Positions 55,623-64,000 of a stretch of 64,000 bases of DNA are shown here, in pieces. Source of the stretch: Nocardia veterana NBRC 100344 (GTDB lineage Bacteria; Actinomycetota; Actinomycetes; Mycobacteriales; Mycobacteriaceae); the NCBI RefSeq assembly GCF_000308855.1, contig NZ_BAGM01000113.1:1-64000 (forward strand). Reading direction: 5' to 3'. Numbering within the stretch: position 1 is the stretch's first letter; the number at the start of each line of letters is the position of its first letter. A program made the position numbers and the translations under genes. The notes beneath the pieces were generated by a model. That model worked only from the letters and a program-made list of their open reading frames with translations. It was not told the origin of the DNA and ran no database searches.

Positions 55623-56228
55623 ATGTCGGATGTGAGTACAGCCGGAACCAAGGGCGTGCCACGGGCCGAACGGGAGAGCCAGATCCTCGACGTCGCCGTG
55701 GCCGAGATCGGAAGGCACGGGTACGCGGGCCTGTCCCTGGCAGACGTGGCAGTGCGCGCCGGCGTATCCAAGCCGCTGGTGTACGCCTATTTTCAGTCGA
55801 AAGACGGGCTCTACGCGGCCTGCGTGGAGCGCGCCGGGAACATCCTCGGCGAGGCGATCGAGCGAGTGATCGCCGAGCCGGCGGGCCTGGACACGGTGCA
55901 GCGGACACTCGACGCGATCTTCGGCGCCCTCGAACCGCGCCCGAACGACTGGAACGTCATCTTCGACAGATCCCACCCCGACGAAGGAGACGCCGCGGAC
56001 GCCGCCCGGCGAGTCCGGCGCCGCATCGCGGACCAGGCCGCGCGGGGAGTCGCCGCGGTGGTCGGCGCCACCGGGATCACCGATCCCGCCGACCTCTCCG
56101 CGCTGACCGATGCCTGGATGGGAATCGTGACCGCGCTGGTCAACTGGTGGCTGCGGCATCCCGAAGAGTCGGCCGCGGCGATGAGCGCGCGCAGCCACCG
56201 CCTGCTCGCCGCCTTGAAGTCGCGCTAG
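55623..56228 (+). CDS. TetR family regulator of the hydroxylase/SDR pair
   Basis: This 201-residue regulator has the helix-turn-helix HGYAGLSLADVAVRAGVSKP with LVYAYFQSKDGLYAACVE and a C-terminal ligand domain that ends in TALVNWWLRHPEES. It is divergent from the lipid hydroxylase gene across a 35-bp inverted-repeat region and is the likely repressor of both directions. The ligand may be a fatty acid derivative; this is inference. A bidirectional hairpin terminates it toward rsmA. Confidence 0.88.
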   Translation: MSDVSTAGTKGVPRAERESQILDVAVAEIGRHGYAGLSLADVAVRAGVSKPLVYAYFQSKDGLYAACVERAGNILGEAIERVIAEPAGLDTVQRTLDAIFGALEPRPNDWNVIFDRSHPDEGDAADAARRVRRRIADQAARGVAAVVGATGITDPADLSALTDAWMGIVTALVNWWLRHPEESAAAMSARSHRLLAALKSR

Positions 56229-56246
56229 CCGAACACCCGAGGGCGA

Positions 56247-56275
56247 CGCCGAACAGCGTTCAACCCTGTTCGGCG
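56247..56275. terminator. Hairpin between the TetR gene and rsmA
   Basis: CGCCGAACAG (56247-56256) pairs perfectly with CTGTTCGGCG (56266-56275) around a nine-base loop. It overlaps the last codons of rsmA and follows the TetR stop by 18 bases, so it can serve both convergent genes. Confidence 0.6.
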
Positions 56276-57150
56276 AGGCGCACGAAGGCGGCGGTGTCGA
56301 GTGTTTCGCCCCGCGCGGTCGGCGCGATCCCGGCGCTGACCAATCGCCGCTCCGCCTCGGCGGCCGAGCCCGCCCAGCCGGCCAGGGCCGCGCGTAATGT
56401 CTTGCGGCGCTGAGCGAAAGCCGCGTCCACGACCGCGAAGACTCGTTCGCGATGGGCGGTGTCCAGCGACCACGGCGGCCGGGTGAACCGCTCGATGCGG
56501 ACGAGCCCGGATTCGACCTGCGGTACCGGCCAGAACACCTGCCGACCCACCGCCCCGGCCCGCCGGACGGTGCCGAAGAAGCCGGCCTTCACACTGGGGA
56601 CGCCGTAGATGCGAGTACCCGGTTCGGCGGAGAGGCGGTCGGCGACCTCGGCCTGCACCATCACCAGAGCCGTTCGGATACTGGGCAGTTCGGCCAGCAG
56701 ATGCAGCAGCACGGGTACGGCGACGTTGTAGGGAAGGTTCGCGACCAGCGCCGTCGGCGCGCCGGGGATATCGGTGGCCGACACCCGTAGCGCATCACCC
56801 GGGACGACGGTGAGCCGGTCCGCCAGTTCGGGGGCGCGGTCGGCCACGGTCTCCGGAAGATGCTGCGCCAGTACCGGATCCAGTTCCACCGCGATCACTC
56901 GTTCGACGACGTCCAGCAGCGCCAACGTCAGCGAGCCGAGGCCGGGGCCGACCTCCAGCACCACGTCCTCGCGTCCCACCCCGGCCGTGGCGACGATCCG
57001 GCGTACCGTGTTCGCATCGTGGACGAAGTTCTGTCCGAGTTGTTTGGTGGGGCGCACGCCGAACCGCTCCGCCAGTACCCGCACTTCGGCGGGGCCGAGC
57101 AATTCGGCCCGGCCACGGGCTTCGCTCACAGGTTCGGACACGCCCGACAA
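56260..57150 (-). CDS. rsmA: 16S rRNA (adenine 1518/1519-N6)-dimethyltransferase
   Basis: This 296-residue enzyme (KsgA) dimethylates two adenines in the 3' end of 16S rRNA during 30S assembly. The start of the domain is RPTKQLGQNFVHDANTVRRI. The SAM motif VVLEVGPGLGSLTLAL, the acid loop VIAVELDPVLAQHL and the catalytic NLPYNVAVPVLLHLL motif follow. Length is normal. rpfB lies about 2.2 kb away with the lipase and SDR between them; in M. tuberculosis the two are adjacent. Confidence 0.96.
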   Translation of the reverse strand: MSGVSEPVSEARGRAELLGPAEVRVLAERFGVRPTKQLGQNFVHDANTVRRIVATAGVGREDVVLEVGPGLGSLTLALLDVVERVIAVELDPVLAQHLPETVADRAPELADRLTVVPGDALRVSATDIPGAPTALVANLPYNVAVPVLLHLLAELPSIRTALVMVQAEVADRLSAEPGTRIYGVPSVKAGFFGTVRRAGAVGRQVFWPVPQVESGLVRIERFTRPPWSLDTAHRERVFAVVDAAFAQRRKTLRAALAGWAGSAAEAERRLVSAGIAPTARGETLDTAAFVRLAEQG

Positions 57151-57163
57151 GGTATCAGTGCGG

Positions 57164-58366
57164 CTACGGCTCGGTCGGCGTGGACCGGACCCGTGCCACG
57201 AACTCGTCCATCGCCGCCCACATCTGCGGGTTCAACTCACAGTGCTGTCCGAAGCCGACCACCGAACGCGCGTCCACACCGTTGGCGGCCAGCTGCGCGG
57301 CCAGCGCCGCGTGCAGCGGGGAGGGCACCGTCTTGTCGGTCGCGTTGAGCAACAACAGAATCGGAGCGTCGTATCCGCTCGTCGGGACGGCCAGATAATC
57401 GGTCAGCGCCGCCGTGAACCGGGGATCACCCAGGGGCTTCGCCAGCAGGGCCCCCAGCGACGAGCCGGCGACCTGGTCGATCATCTTGTCCAGGCAGAGG
57501 GCGCCGATGCTGTCGAGCAGCTCGCGGCCGCGTGGACTCAGGTAGCTGTCGACATCGATATCCGGCCGGGTCTCGCGCAGCCCCACCAGCACACCCGCGA
57601 TGAAGGCGGTACTGCCGTCACCGATCTCCGGAATGCTCGGCACCCAGGGCCCCGCCACGGGCAGGACGTGCTCGAGATCCGATTCCGGGTCCAACGCGAT
57701 CGTTCCCCGGAAATCCAGATCGGAGGCGTAGGTCTGCTGCAGGTGACCGGTACCCAGCGCTGCCTGCCCACCCTGGGAGGCGCCGACCGCGATCCAGGTC
57801 CGCGACAGCTGCGGATAGGTCGCCCGCGCCGCCCGCAGCAGATCGATGGTGGCCGTCGCCTCGGTCTGCCGCTCCAGATACGGATGCGGGCCGGTGTCGA
57901 ACCGTCCGAGCCCGAGATAGTCCGGCGCCACCACGGCGAAACCCTTGGACTGGAAGTACTCCAGGATGCGGTCTTCCTTACCGCGACTCCCCGGATAGGG
58001 CGCGCCGACCGGGTTGGTGATCCCGCTGCAACCCATTCCCAGCCCGGTGGTGCCGTGGTCGTAGGCGGCCACCGGCCAACCCCCGGCGGGCGGCTGACCG
58101 GCAGGCAGGAAGACCGCGCCGCTGGCCCGCACGGGAGTGCCGCTCGAGGTCGTCGTCCAATAGTCGACGACGGCGCCGCCGGTCATGCCGTGCCAGCCGT
58201 CGGGCTGGGCCTCGACCGAGATGACGGTGCCCGCCGGTTCGGCCGCGGTCGCCGCCGGCGCGCTCACCAGCGCGCTCGGCAGCAGCGCCCCCAGCGCGAT
58301 CGCCGCGGCCGCGATGGGCCCACGTATCCGAGCCGAAAATTTCGACAACCGCATCAGCCACCTCAC
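57164..58366 (-). CDS. Secreted lipase/esterase, alpha/beta hydrolase
   Basis: This 400-residue protein has a clear signal peptide (basic start, hydrophobic core IAAAAIALGALLPSALV, cleavage near Ala-Thr-Ala) and the nucleophile elbow GASQGGQ of the secretory lipase (LIP) family. DYLGLGRFDTGPHPYL marks the oxyanion region; the Asp is in LLLNATDKTVPSPLHA and the His in VVGFGQHCELNPQMW. It should be released to the cell surface or outside. It lies 13 bp after rsmA's start on the same strand but has its own upstream region next to a divergent SDR gene. Confidence 0.85.
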   Translation of the reverse strand: MRWLMRLSKFSARIRGPIAAAAIALGALLPSALVSAPAATAAEPAGTVISVEAQPDGWHGMTGGAVVDYWTTTSSGTPVRASGAVFLPAGQPPAGGWPVAAYDHGTTGLGMGCSGITNPVGAPYPGSRGKEDRILEYFQSKGFAVVAPDYLGLGRFDTGPHPYLERQTEATATIDLLRAARATYPQLSRTWIAVGASQGGQAALGTGHLQQTYASDLDFRGTIALDPESDLEHVLPVAGPWVPSIPEIGDGSTAFIAGVLVGLRETRPDIDVDSYLSPRGRELLDSIGALCLDKMIDQVAGSSLGALLAKPLGDPRFTAALTDYLAVPTSGYDAPILLLLNATDKTVPSPLHAALAAQLAANGVDARSVVGFGQHCELNPQMWAAMDEFVARVRSTPTEP

Positions 58367-58454
58367 ATCGTCGGGAATGCGCTGATTTTACGGGGCACGT
58401 CCGCGCCGGACCGGAAATTCCCAGGCCGTGGCGTCGCGGAGCGTTGACTGCAAT

Positions 58455-58468
58455 TGATACACGTTCTA
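58455..58468. promoter_or_regulatory. KstR-like operator near the SDR gene
   Basis: TGATACACGTTCTA matches the KstR consensus TnnAACnnGTTnnA except for one base (TAC for AAC). KstR represses sterol-catabolism genes in mycobacteria and rhodococci. The site lies about 75 bp before the SDR start and 90 bp from the divergent lipase start. A single imperfect site read by eye; regulation is inferred. Confidence 0.4.
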
Positions 58469-58540
58469 GTTTCGGTGTACTCGCGGAACAGGCGGTGGCG
58501 CATTCGGTTTCACCGCACGCAGCAGGAGAGGACGGCCGCA

Positions 58541-59305
58541 ATGATGCGCAGGCACGAGGGACGACGGGTGGTGGTGACCGGGGCCGGCTCGGGCATCGGG
58601 CGGGGCATCGTGGTGCGCATGCTCGCCGAGGGAGCTCGCGTGGTCGGCGCCGACATCTCCGAACCGGGCCTGAAGGAGACGGTCGCGGCGGTGGGCGAAG
58701 ACCGCGAACGCCTGCACACGGTCACCGTCGACGTCGCCGATCCGGAATCGGTGCGTCCGGCCGTCGCCGCCGCCGTCGACCATCTCGGCGGACTCGACGT
58801 GCTGGTCAACGCGGCCGGCATCATGCGCACCGCACACACCCACGAGATGACATTCGAGGCGTGGAACCAGGTCATCGGCGTCAACCTGACCGGCACCTTC
58901 CTGATGATGCAGGCCGCGCTGCCGACCCTGCTGGAATCCGAGCACCCGGTGATCGTGAACTTCTCCTCCACCGCCGCGCTCGGCGCGAACCCGTACATGG
59001 CGGCCTACGCCGCGTCCAAGGGCGGGGTGAACGCGATGACTCACGCGGTGGCGCTGGAGTATTCGCAAAAGGGCCTGCGCGCGGTGAACATCGTTCCCGG
59101 CGGGATCACCAGCGGCATCACCAACAACCTGGAAACCCCCGCCGACGCCGACTGGAAGCTCTTCTCCCGCCTGACCGGCTGGCTGAACGGTGGTGCGCTC
59201 GGCGAGCCCGCCGACGTCGCCGGCGTGGTCGCCATGGTCGCCTCGGAGGACGGCCGCTACATCACCGGCTCGGAGATCGTCGTCGACGGCGGCGCGCTCA
59301 TGTAA
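58541..59305 (+). CDS. Short-chain dehydrogenase/reductase, hydroxysteroid-type
   Basis: This 254-residue classical SDR has VVVTGAGSGIGRGIVVRMLA (cofactor), NAAGIMRTAHTHEMTFEAWN, the catalytic FSSTAALGANPYMAAYAASK (Ser, Tyr, Lys) and TGSEIVVDGGALM at the end. ATG codons at 58541 and 58544 are both possible; AGGAGAG stands about ten bases upstream. A KstR-like site lies before it, which may point to a steroid or lipid alcohol as substrate. A short direct-repeat block follows. Confidence 0.87.
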   Translation: MMRRHEGRRVVVTGAGSGIGRGIVVRMLAEGARVVGADISEPGLKETVAAVGEDRERLHTVTVDVADPESVRPAVAAAVDHLGGLDVLVNAAGIMRTAHTHEMTFEAWNQVIGVNLTGTFLMMQAALPTLLESEHPVIVNFSSTAALGANPYMAAYAASKGGVNAMTHAVALEYSQKGLRAVNIVPGGITSGITNNLETPADADWKLFSRLTGWLNGGALGEPADVAGVVAMVASEDGRYITGSEIVVDGGALM

Positions 59306-59350
59306 GCCTTTCCGAGGCTCGTCCACCGGAGACCCCGCCGAAGCGGAGCG

Positions 59351-59390
59351 GAGGCGAATTCCCCGAGGCCGAATTTCCTGAGGCCGAAAT
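59351..59390. repeat. Three short direct repeats after the SDR gene
   Basis: Copies of GAGGCCGAATT-like sequence begin at 59351, 59365 and 59380, with periods of 14 and 15 bp. They run up to the rpfB stop codon. The first copy lacks one C and the third has AAAT. Confidence 0.55.
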
Positions 59391-60532
59391 CAACTGATAC
59401 CCAGCCGACTGGTGCAGGCGGGCCAGGCGCCCCAGCCCTGCCGGGCCCGCGTCACCTCGGCGATCGCGATCTGCTCCTCGCGGGTGGCCAGATCCGGCCG
59501 CTCGGCGTAGCGCAGTCCACCCTGCCGAGCCCAGGTGCTCTGGTCGAATTGGATGCCGCCGTAGTAGCCGTTGCCCGTGTTGATCGACCAATTGCCCCCC
59601 GACTCACATTTGGCCAGCGCGTCCCAGACCGCGCCGTCGCGCACGGGCGGCACCTCGGTGCCGGGTTTGGCGCCCTTGCGGACCGTCTTGGGTTGGGCGG
59701 GAACGACAACGGTGTGCCCGACCGGCTCGCGGGAGACTTCCTTGCCGTTGACGATCGATACGGCATAGGTGACGTCCTGCACCCCGGGCTTGCCCGGATT
59801 CTCGACGATCGTCCGGCTCATGTTGAGGTCGGTGTCGTCGATGACGTTCTCGGGCGGATCGAGCGGTTCGCGCTCGGTGCGCTTCTCGGTGCGCTTGCGG
59901 GTGACGGTGATCTTCATGCCGTCGTGCAGCGGCGTGACGGCGACCGGCTCGACGGTGTCCTCACCGGTGAGCGGCACACCCTGCACCTTCAGCAGTTCCC
60001 CTACGGTGGGCGCGGCGAGCCGGACGTAACTCGCGGGCTCTCCGTTGTCGGACAACTGGACGGTGCGCGGACTGGTGACGGCGAGGGCGGCGCCCTGCAG
60101 CGGCAGCGGGGTGGGCCGGGCGGGTGAGACGAACACGTCGTCGGGAAGCTGCAGCTGGATCAGCGCGTCGGCGACGGTGTAGGCGGTGGTCCACACCTGC
60201 TTGGTCTTGCCGTCGAACGTCAGGGCGACCTGCCGGGCACGGTTGAGCGTAATGGTCGCACCGTCGGCGACGTCGGCGTCGCCGGCCGGGGAGACCGAAT
60301 CCTTACCGGCCAGCTTGAACCCGCCGGCCTTGAGCACCCCCCGGACGCTCGCGGCCATCGTGGTGACGGTGGTGCGCTGCCCGTCGACCACCAGGGTCAC
60401 GGTTTTGCGATTCACGATGGCCAGACTCGCACCGATGATCAGGGTGATCAGCATCGCGGCGATCGCCGCGTAGAGCAGCGGCGAACGCGACGTGTTGATC
60501 CGCTGGAGAGCGGATATCCGAAACTCCGGCAT
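59390..60532 (-). CDS. rpfB: Resuscitation-promoting factor RpfB
   Basis: This 380-residue cell-wall hydrolase helps revive dormant cells. Its N-terminal membrane helix (LLYAAIAAMLITLIIGASLA) anchors it, and three DUF348 repeats follow (each about 45 residues, such as TVTLVVDGQRTTVTT and VALTFDGKTKQVWTT). A G5 domain comes next, and a C-terminal Rpf domain with VWDALAKCESGGNWSINTGN, whose Glu is catalytic, then YYGGIQFDQSTWARQGG. This is the RpfB layout. The ATG at 60532 is used; a GTG two codons upstream is possible. tatD and metG lie on the far side, as in mycobacteria. Confidence 0.95.
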   Translation of the reverse strand: MPEFRISALQRINTSRSPLLYAAIAAMLITLIIGASLAIVNRKTVTLVVDGQRTTVTTMAASVRGVLKAGGFKLAGKDSVSPAGDADVADGATITLNRARQVALTFDGKTKQVWTTAYTVADALIQLQLPDDVFVSPARPTPLPLQGAALAVTSPRTVQLSDNGEPASYVRLAAPTVGELLKVQGVPLTGEDTVEPVAVTPLHDGMKITVTRKRTEKRTEREPLDPPENVIDDTDLNMSRTIVENPGKPGVQDVTYAVSIVNGKEVSREPVGHTVVVPAQPKTVRKGAKPGTEVPPVRDGAVWDALAKCESGGNWSINTGNGYYGGIQFDQSTWARQGGLRYAERPDLATREEQIAIAEVTRARQGWGAWPACTSRLGIS

Positions 60533-60713
60533 GGTCACAATACGATAACGATGGGGTAGGTTCCTGGCAACTACATGCGCTGGAACAGGGGATTTCCACA
60601 TCACGGTTCGATATCGACGATGCGGAAAAGTTACGACCGCGCAATCGTAAGTGAACTGGAGCACACCGCGCAGGTCGGCCGCCGCTTATGTGACGCACCG
60701 CACGTGCACGCCG
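60533..60713 (-). other. Leader region of rpfB
   Basis: The 181 bases between the tatD stop and the rpfB start hold the rpfB promoter and leader. Words such as GTCGTAACTTTTCC occur. No riboswitch could be recognised with confidence, although leaders of rpf genes in this group are known to be regulated. Confidence 0.35.
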
Positions 60714-61550
60714 TCAGCCGCGGGGCAGCCGATACACCCGTTCGGCGTTGGCGGTGGTGATCGCGGCCAGCTCGGCCGGATCCTGTTCCCGCAGTTCGGC
60801 CAGGGCCCGCACGGTATAGGGCAGGCAGTACGGCTCGTTCGGCGCGCCGCGGAACGGGTGCGGCGTCAGGAACGGCGCATCGGTCTCGACGAGAATCTGC
60901 TCGTCCGGGACCAGCTTCGCGGCTTCCCGCAGTTCGTGCGCGTTCTTGAAACTCACCGTGCCGGAGAAGCTGAGCAGATACCCCTCCGCCACGCACGCCA
61001 GCGCCATATTCGCGTCGGAGCTGAAGCAGTGAAAGATCACCGTGTCCGGCGCGCCCTCGTCCAACAGCACGGCCAGCACGTCGTGATCGGCCTCGCGGTT
61101 GTGGATCATCAGCGGCTTACCGAGCCGTTTCGCCAGGTCGATATGCCAGCGGAAACCCTCGACCTGATCCTCGACAGCGGCGCAGCCCTCGAGCTTGCCG
61201 GGCCAGTAGTAGTCCAACCCGGTCTCCCCGACCGCGACCACCCGCGGATCGGCGGCGAGCTTCTCCAGTTCCGCGCGGGCGGCCTCGTCCAGGGTGTTCG
61301 CCCGGGTCGGATGCAGGGCGACCGCGGCGTAGACGCGCGGGTCCCAGTGCGCGGCGTCCACGGCGAAGCGGGCGGCGTCGAGATCGTCGGCGATGGTCAC
61401 CACGCGGCCCACCCCGACCGCGGCGGCTCGATCCACCATGGCCGCAACCGATTCCGCGTCCCGCGCCCCGCAGGCGTCGAGATGGGTGTGCGCGTCGATC
61501 AACGGCGACAGCGGTTCGGGCGGCTCGGGTGCGGGTCGTTTACCGGGCAT
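60714..61550 (-). CDS. tatD: TatD family metal-dependent deoxyribonuclease
   Basis: This 278-residue TIM-barrel hydrolase has the metal motif DAHTHLD at residues 19-25 (His-x-His). VVAVGETGLDYYW, PLMIHNREADHDVL, FHCFSSDANMAL and ILVETDAPFLTPHPFRG follow with the remaining ligands. TatD proteins trim 3' ends of DNA. It lies between rpfB and metG (divergent), as in M. tuberculosis Rv1007c-Rv1009. It is read toward rpfB, with a 181-bp gap. Confidence 0.93.
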   Translation of the reverse strand: MPGKRPAPEPPEPLSPLIDAHTHLDACGARDAESVAAMVDRAAAVGVGRVVTIADDLDAARFAVDAAHWDPRVYAAVALHPTRANTLDEAARAELEKLAADPRVVAVGETGLDYYWPGKLEGCAAVEDQVEGFRWHIDLAKRLGKPLMIHNREADHDVLAVLLDEGAPDTVIFHCFSSDANMALACVAEGYLLSFSGTVSFKNAHELREAAKLVPDEQILVETDAPFLTPHPFRGAPNEPYCLPYTVRALAELREQDPAELAAITTANAERVYRLPRG

Positions 61551-61663
61551 CGGACCAGATTAGACATACCGAACCGACGGCCGGTGAACCCGGCGGGAGC
61601 ACCGAGCCGACGACGGGATATCGACGCGAAGGAATATCGGCGGCGGATTACAGTAGACAGACC

Positions 61664-63232
61664 ATGAGCGCACCCGAACGCACGTCACCGGCCTTCTACA
61701 TCACCACGGCGATCGCCTATCCGAACGGCGCGCCGCATATCGGCCATGCCTACGAGTACATCTCCACCGATACGCTCGCGCGGTTCAAACGGCTCGACGG
61801 CTACGACGTGTTCTTCATGACCGGCACCGACGAGCACGGCCAGAAGGTGCAGCAGGCCGCGCGCGCCGCCGGCGTGACCGTCGAGGAGTACGCCGCGCGC
61901 AATTCGGATGTCTTCGAGCGCATGGACAAGGCGCTCGACATTTCCTACGACCGGTTCATCCGCACCACCGACGAGGATCATCTCGCCGCCAGCATCGCGC
62001 TCTGGGAGCGGATGCGGGCCAACGGCGATATCTACCTCGACACCTATTCGGGCTGGTACTCGGTGCGTGACGAGGCCTTCTACACCGAGGAGGAGACGAC
62101 CGTCACCGAGGACGGGACGCGTATCGCGACCGAAACCCGGACCCCGGTGGAGTGGACCGAGGAGTCGAACTACTTCTTCCGGCTCTCGAAATACCAGGAC
62201 CGGCTGCTCGAACTGTACGAGACCACACCGGATTTCATTCTGCCCGCCACCCGGCGTAACGAAATCGTCAGCTATGTGAAGGCGGGTCTGAAGGATCTGT
62301 CGATTTCCCGGACCACCTTCGACTGGGGTGTGCCGGTGCCCGGCGACCCGGCACACGTGATGTACGTGTGGGTCGACGCGCTCACCAACTATCTGACCGG
62401 TGTGGGCTTCCCGAATACGGATTCGGATGCGTTCCAGCGCTTCTGGCCGGCCGATGTGCACATCATCGGCAAGGACATCACCCGGTTCCACACCGTGTAC
62501 TGGCCGGCGTTCCTGATGTCGGCGGGTGTCGAATTGCCGAAACGCGTTTTCGTGCACGGCTTCTTGTTCAACAAGGGCGAGAAGATGTCGAAATCGGTGG
62601 GCAATGTGGTGGATCCGCTGGCCCTGGTCGATCAGTACGGCCTGGACGCGGTCCGGTTCTTCCTGCTGCGCGAGATCTCCTACGGCCAGGACGGCTCCTA
62701 CAGCCACGACGCCATCGTGGGCCGGATCAACACCGACCTCGCCAACGAATACGGCAATCTGGTGCAGCGCAGCCTGAAGATGGTGGCACGCGATTTCGAT
62801 TCGACGGTCCCGACCCCGGCTGAATTCACCGCGGCGGATCGGGAACTGCTCGACCGGGCGAACGGCCTGCTGGAGCGCTGCCGCAGCGAATTCGACGCGC
62901 AGCAGATCCATTTGGCGCTGGAGGCGATCTGGCTGACCCTCGGCGAGACGAACAAATACTTCTCCGCTCAGCAGCCGTGGGCACTGGCCAAATCCGGCAC
63001 ACCGGAGGATGTGGCCCGCGAGGCGACGGTCCTGTACGTCACCCTCGAGGTATTGCGCATCGTGTCGATTCTGGTGCAGCCGGTGATTCCCGGATCGGCG
63101 GGCCGGATTCTCGACCAGCTCGGCCAGACCGGGCGCACCTTCGCCGACCTCGCCACACCCATCGAAGCGGGCCTGGCCCTACCGGCTCCCGAACCGGTGT
63201 TCCCGAAGTACGTCGAGCCGAAAGAGAAGTAG
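61664..63232 (+). CDS. metG: Methionyl-tRNA synthetase
   Basis: This 522-residue class I synthetase charges tRNA-Met. The HIGH-type motif is PNGAPHIGHAYEY and the KMSKS motif is GEKMSKSVGNVVD. The WVDALTNYLTGVGFPNTDSD and FHTVYWPAFLMSA segments fit the MetRS core, with an anticodon-binding helical domain at the C terminus. There is no C-terminal tRNA-binding extension and no extra zinc knuckle, so this is the short form. The ATG at 61664 was chosen for the conserved start. A TetR gene follows after 13 bases. Confidence 0.95.
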   Translation: MSAPERTSPAFYITTAIAYPNGAPHIGHAYEYISTDTLARFKRLDGYDVFFMTGTDEHGQKVQQAARAAGVTVEEYAARNSDVFERMDKALDISYDRFIRTTDEDHLAASIALWERMRANGDIYLDTYSGWYSVRDEAFYTEEETTVTEDGTRIATETRTPVEWTEESNYFFRLSKYQDRLLELYETTPDFILPATRRNEIVSYVKAGLKDLSISRTTFDWGVPVPGDPAHVMYVWVDALTNYLTGVGFPNTDSDAFQRFWPADVHIIGKDITRFHTVYWPAFLMSAGVELPKRVFVHGFLFNKGEKMSKSVGNVVDPLALVDQYGLDAVRFFLLREISYGQDGSYSHDAIVGRINTDLANEYGNLVQRSLKMVARDFDSTVPTPAEFTAADRELLDRANGLLERCRSEFDAQQIHLALEAIWLTLGETNKYFSAQQPWALAKSGTPEDVAREATVLYVTLEVLRIVSILVQPVIPGSAGRILDQLGQTGRTFADLATPIEAGLALPAPEPVFPKYVEPKEK

Positions 63233-63245
63233 GCGATCCACCGGT

Positions 63246-63926
63246 ATGGATCCGGATCCGGCGCACGGCGCCCCACCCGCGGCCACCGAGTTCGCCGAGC
63301 GGCATCGCACCGCGCGGGCGCAGCTGCTCGACACCCCGCGGGGCCGGCTCATCGACGCGATGGTCGAATGTGTCGGCGCCCGCGGCTATTCGGCGACCAC
63401 CCTCACCGATATCGTCAGCTCCGCGCACGTATCCCGCAGCACCTTCTACGAACATTTCGACAACAAGGAACACTGTCTCGTCGAGGCCGTGCATACGGGA
63501 GTGGAGATCATCCGGACCCGGATCGCCGGGGAATTGGCCGAACTGCCACCGGAGGCCGACCCCCGGCAGCGGATCGCAACGATGATCGGCACGTTCTGTG
63601 CGGTGGTGGCCGCGGAACCGGATTTCGCGCGCCTCATCCTGGTGGAGTCCCTGCTCGTCGGTGATGCGACCGCGGGATTGCGCGATCGGGCGGTCGACCG
63701 GTTCGCCACCCTCTATCGGCAGTTCCACGATCAGGCGCGCGCCGGGAACTCCGCGATACCGGCCGTATCGGACGACGTGATCGCCTTGGTCCCCGATGCC
63801 ATCGGTGAACGCACCCGGCGCGTGCTGGTTCGCGAAGGCGCCCGCCGCGTTCCCGACCTGGCGCCCGCCTTCATCGAATTCGCGTATACCGTACTGGGAT
63901 TGGCGCCGCTGCCCGTGCGTGTCTAG
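63246..63926 (+). CDS. TetR family regulator
   Basis: This 226-residue regulator lies 13 bases after metG. Its helix-turn-helix is RGYSATTLTDIVSSAHVSRS with TFYEHFDNKEHCLVEAV. The ligand domain is long and hydrophobic near FIEFAYTVLGLAPLP at the end. It may be read from the metG promoter. No target gene or palindrome is evident nearby. The gene after it faces the other way. Confidence 0.85.
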   Translation: MDPDPAHGAPPAATEFAERHRTARAQLLDTPRGRLIDAMVECVGARGYSATTLTDIVSSAHVSRSTFYEHFDNKEHCLVEAVHTGVEIIRTRIAGELAELPPEADPRQRIATMIGTFCAVVAAEPDFARLILVESLLVGDATAGLRDRAVDRFATLYRQFHDQARAGNSAIPAVSDDVIALVPDAIGERTRRVLVREGARRVPDLAPAFIEFAYTVLGLAPLPVRV

Positions 63927-63941
63927 CCGAGGCCGGAACGC

Positions 63942-64000
63942 CTATCCGCCTGCCCGAGCGGCGAGCACCGCATCGTAGAGTTCGCGCCGGGACACTCCCC
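63942..64000 (-). CDS. rsmI: 3' end of a 16S rRNA methyltransferase RsmI gene (partial)
   Basis: The window ends inside a minus-strand gene. Its last residues read GVSRRELYDAVLAARAGG and then a TAG stop at 63942-63944. This is the typical end of RsmI, which 2'-O-methylates cytidine 1402 of 16S rRNA. The position beyond metG agrees with Rv1003 in M. tuberculosis. Only 18 codons are visible. Confidence 0.6.
   Translation of the reverse strand, partial: GVSRRELYDAVLAARAGG

Noticed and set aside
60533..60713. A c-di-AMP type riboswitch upstream of rpfB
   Set aside because: Such riboswitches are known near some rpf genes, but I could not recognise the conserved core in these 181 bases.

Overview
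The window looks like a chromosome segment of a mycolic-acid actinobacterium, most likely Nocardia or a close relative. The basis is the very high GC content and a conserved backbone that matches, in mirror image, the Mycobacterium tuberculosis interval from about Rv1003 (rsmI) to Rv1026 (ppx2). That backbone is ppx2, a DUF501 gene, a FtsB/DivIC-like gene, eno, an lpqU-like gene, mazG, mfd, a TetR gene, tRNA-Gln, glmU, prs, then rplY, pth, a fatty acyl-AMP ligase (pks16-like), ispE, rsmA/ksgA, rpfB, tatD, metG and finally rsmI. The synteny comes from memory of the M. tuberculosis gene order, not from a search.

Layout. Positions 1-2481 are the end of an integrated element: a small gene and a large serine recombinase whose frame runs antisense through a tRNA-Leu gene (2397-2470), so the tRNA 3' end is the probable junction. 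Positions 2527-8807 hold a peptide transporter, an exopolyphosphatase, division and cell-wall genes and enolase. Positions 8928-15053 interrupt the lpqU-mazG pair with a compact five-gene operon behind an iron-box-like palindrome: a 2-oxoglutarate dioxygenase, SbnB-like and SbnA-like enzymes, a type III PLP decarboxylase and a MATE exporter. This is the best candidate here for an undescribed small-molecule (metallophore-like) pathway.

Positions 15353-25479 carry two small genes, mazG, mfd, a gamma-butyrolactone-receptor-like regulator, a second TetR, tRNA-Gln, glmU and prs. Positions 26725-32780 hold a complete ergothioneine set, with egtA-egtB-egtC-egtD in one operon and egtE divergent. Positions 32971-40437 hold a fatty acyl-AMP ligase, an ADP-ribosylglycohydrolase, pth, rplY, an acyltransferase/TetR pair with two clear operators, and prfC.

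Positions 41137-44799 hold an Abi-alpha / DUF445 / Abi-alpha locus with a 72-bp tandem repeat in its divergent promoter region. Positions 44934-49881 hold an ABC-F ATPase, an orphan small gene, a flavin oxidoreductase and ispE. Positions 50054-53518 are a copper efflux operon (CopZ-like chaperone, membrane-anchored His-rich protein, CopA) with an operator-like repeat in front and a perfect hairpin terminator behind.

Positions 53579-59305 are mostly lipid-type functions: two short-chain dehydrogenases, a fatty acid hydroxylase, a TetR and a secreted lipase, with rsmA between them. The right end (59390-64000) is rpfB, tatD, metG, a TetR and the tail of rsmI. No rRNA, CRISPR array, insertion sequence or replication origin was seen.
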